Shown here in pieces: positions 6,611 through 6,624 of a stretch of 6,624 nucleotides of DNA. The number at the start of each line of letters is the position of its first letter. Positions within the stretch are counted from its first letter, which is position 1. A program made the translations under genes and the position numbers. The stretch lies in the NCBI GenBank assembly GCA_003560355.1, contig PWIP01000080.1, positions 1 to 6,624 on the forward strand, in the 5' to 3' direction. This DNA comes from Candidatus Dojkabacteria bacterium (GTDB lineage: Bacteria; Patescibacteriota; Dojkabacteria; SC72; T1SED10-24). The notes beneath the pieces were generated by a model. The model made no database searches. It saw nothing but the letters and a program-made list of their open reading frames with translations, and was not told the origin of the DNA.

Positions 6611-6624
6611 ATGCCAACAGTAAA
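6611..6624 (+). CDS. rpsL: Probable ribosomal protein S12, first codons only (cut by window edge)
   Basis: Only ATG CCA ACA GTA AA is visible, reading M-P-T-V followed by Asn or Lys. S12 in many bacteria begins MPTINQ or MPTVNQ, and rpsL commonly follows rpoC directly or after one small gene, so rpsL is the likely identity. S12 sits at the decoding centre of the 30S subunit. The ATG is 2 bases after the rpoC TAA. No AGGAGG-like site precedes it (only a weak AAAG about 11 bases upstream), so initiation may rely on ribosomes terminating at rpoC. The assignment rests on four residues plus gene order and could change once the rest is read. Confidence 0.75.

Overview
The window holds the 3' part of rpoB, a complete rpoC and the first codons of what is very probably rpsL. 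All are on the + strand, packed as one transcription unit with almost no noncoding DNA. It is the classic bacterial RNA polymerase beta / beta' operon running into the ribosomal S12 gene. No mobile element, tRNA, rRNA, CRISPR array, internal promoter or terminator could be supported, and no stretch over 300 bases lacks a gene. All antisense open frames are shadows of the two polymerase genes.

Organism: the DNA is A+T-rich (about one third G+C by eye), with Arg mostly AGA/AGG and both visible stops TAA. About 2,200 sense codons contain no in-frame TGA, so there is no sign of UGA reassignment. Beta and beta' are separate genes. The large beta' trigger-loop insertion (SI3) and the beta flap-region insertion (SI2) known from proteobacteria are absent. 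The proteins are clearly bacterial but unusually divergent at positions that are nearly invariant elsewhere. My best guess is a low-GC member of the Patescibacteria (candidate phyla radiation) or another deep, poorly sampled lineage. This rests on sequence character and gene order, not on a search.

Layout: bases 1-2710 encode the C-terminal ~900 residues of beta (lobes, rifampicin pocket, fork loop, flap, double-psi barrel, C-terminal clamp part). Bases 2703-6608 encode all 1301 residues of beta' (zinc finger, long coiled-coil insertion, clamp helices, double-psi barrel with NADFDGD, bridge helix, second zinc site, trigger loop, C-terminal hybrid-motif domain). rpoC starts 8 bases before rpoB ends, and its Shine-Dalgarno lies inside the acidic tail of rpoB. 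rpsL follows rpoC after 2 bases without a clear Shine-Dalgarno. The arrangement favours coupled translation and matched synthesis of the two large subunits.

The main point of interest is the active centre. The catalytic aspartates, both zinc sites and the two beta lysines are intact. However, several residues that touch the incoming NTP or cap the bridge helix in well-studied polymerases are replaced: beta' R731 to Asn, R933 to Gln and H777 to Asn, and beta N568 to Ala, E562 to Thr and N677 to Met (E. coli numbering from memory, with ungapped local alignments). The rifampicin pocket also carries several substitutions at classical resistance positions. Whether these mark the clade or are unique to this organism needs an alignment.
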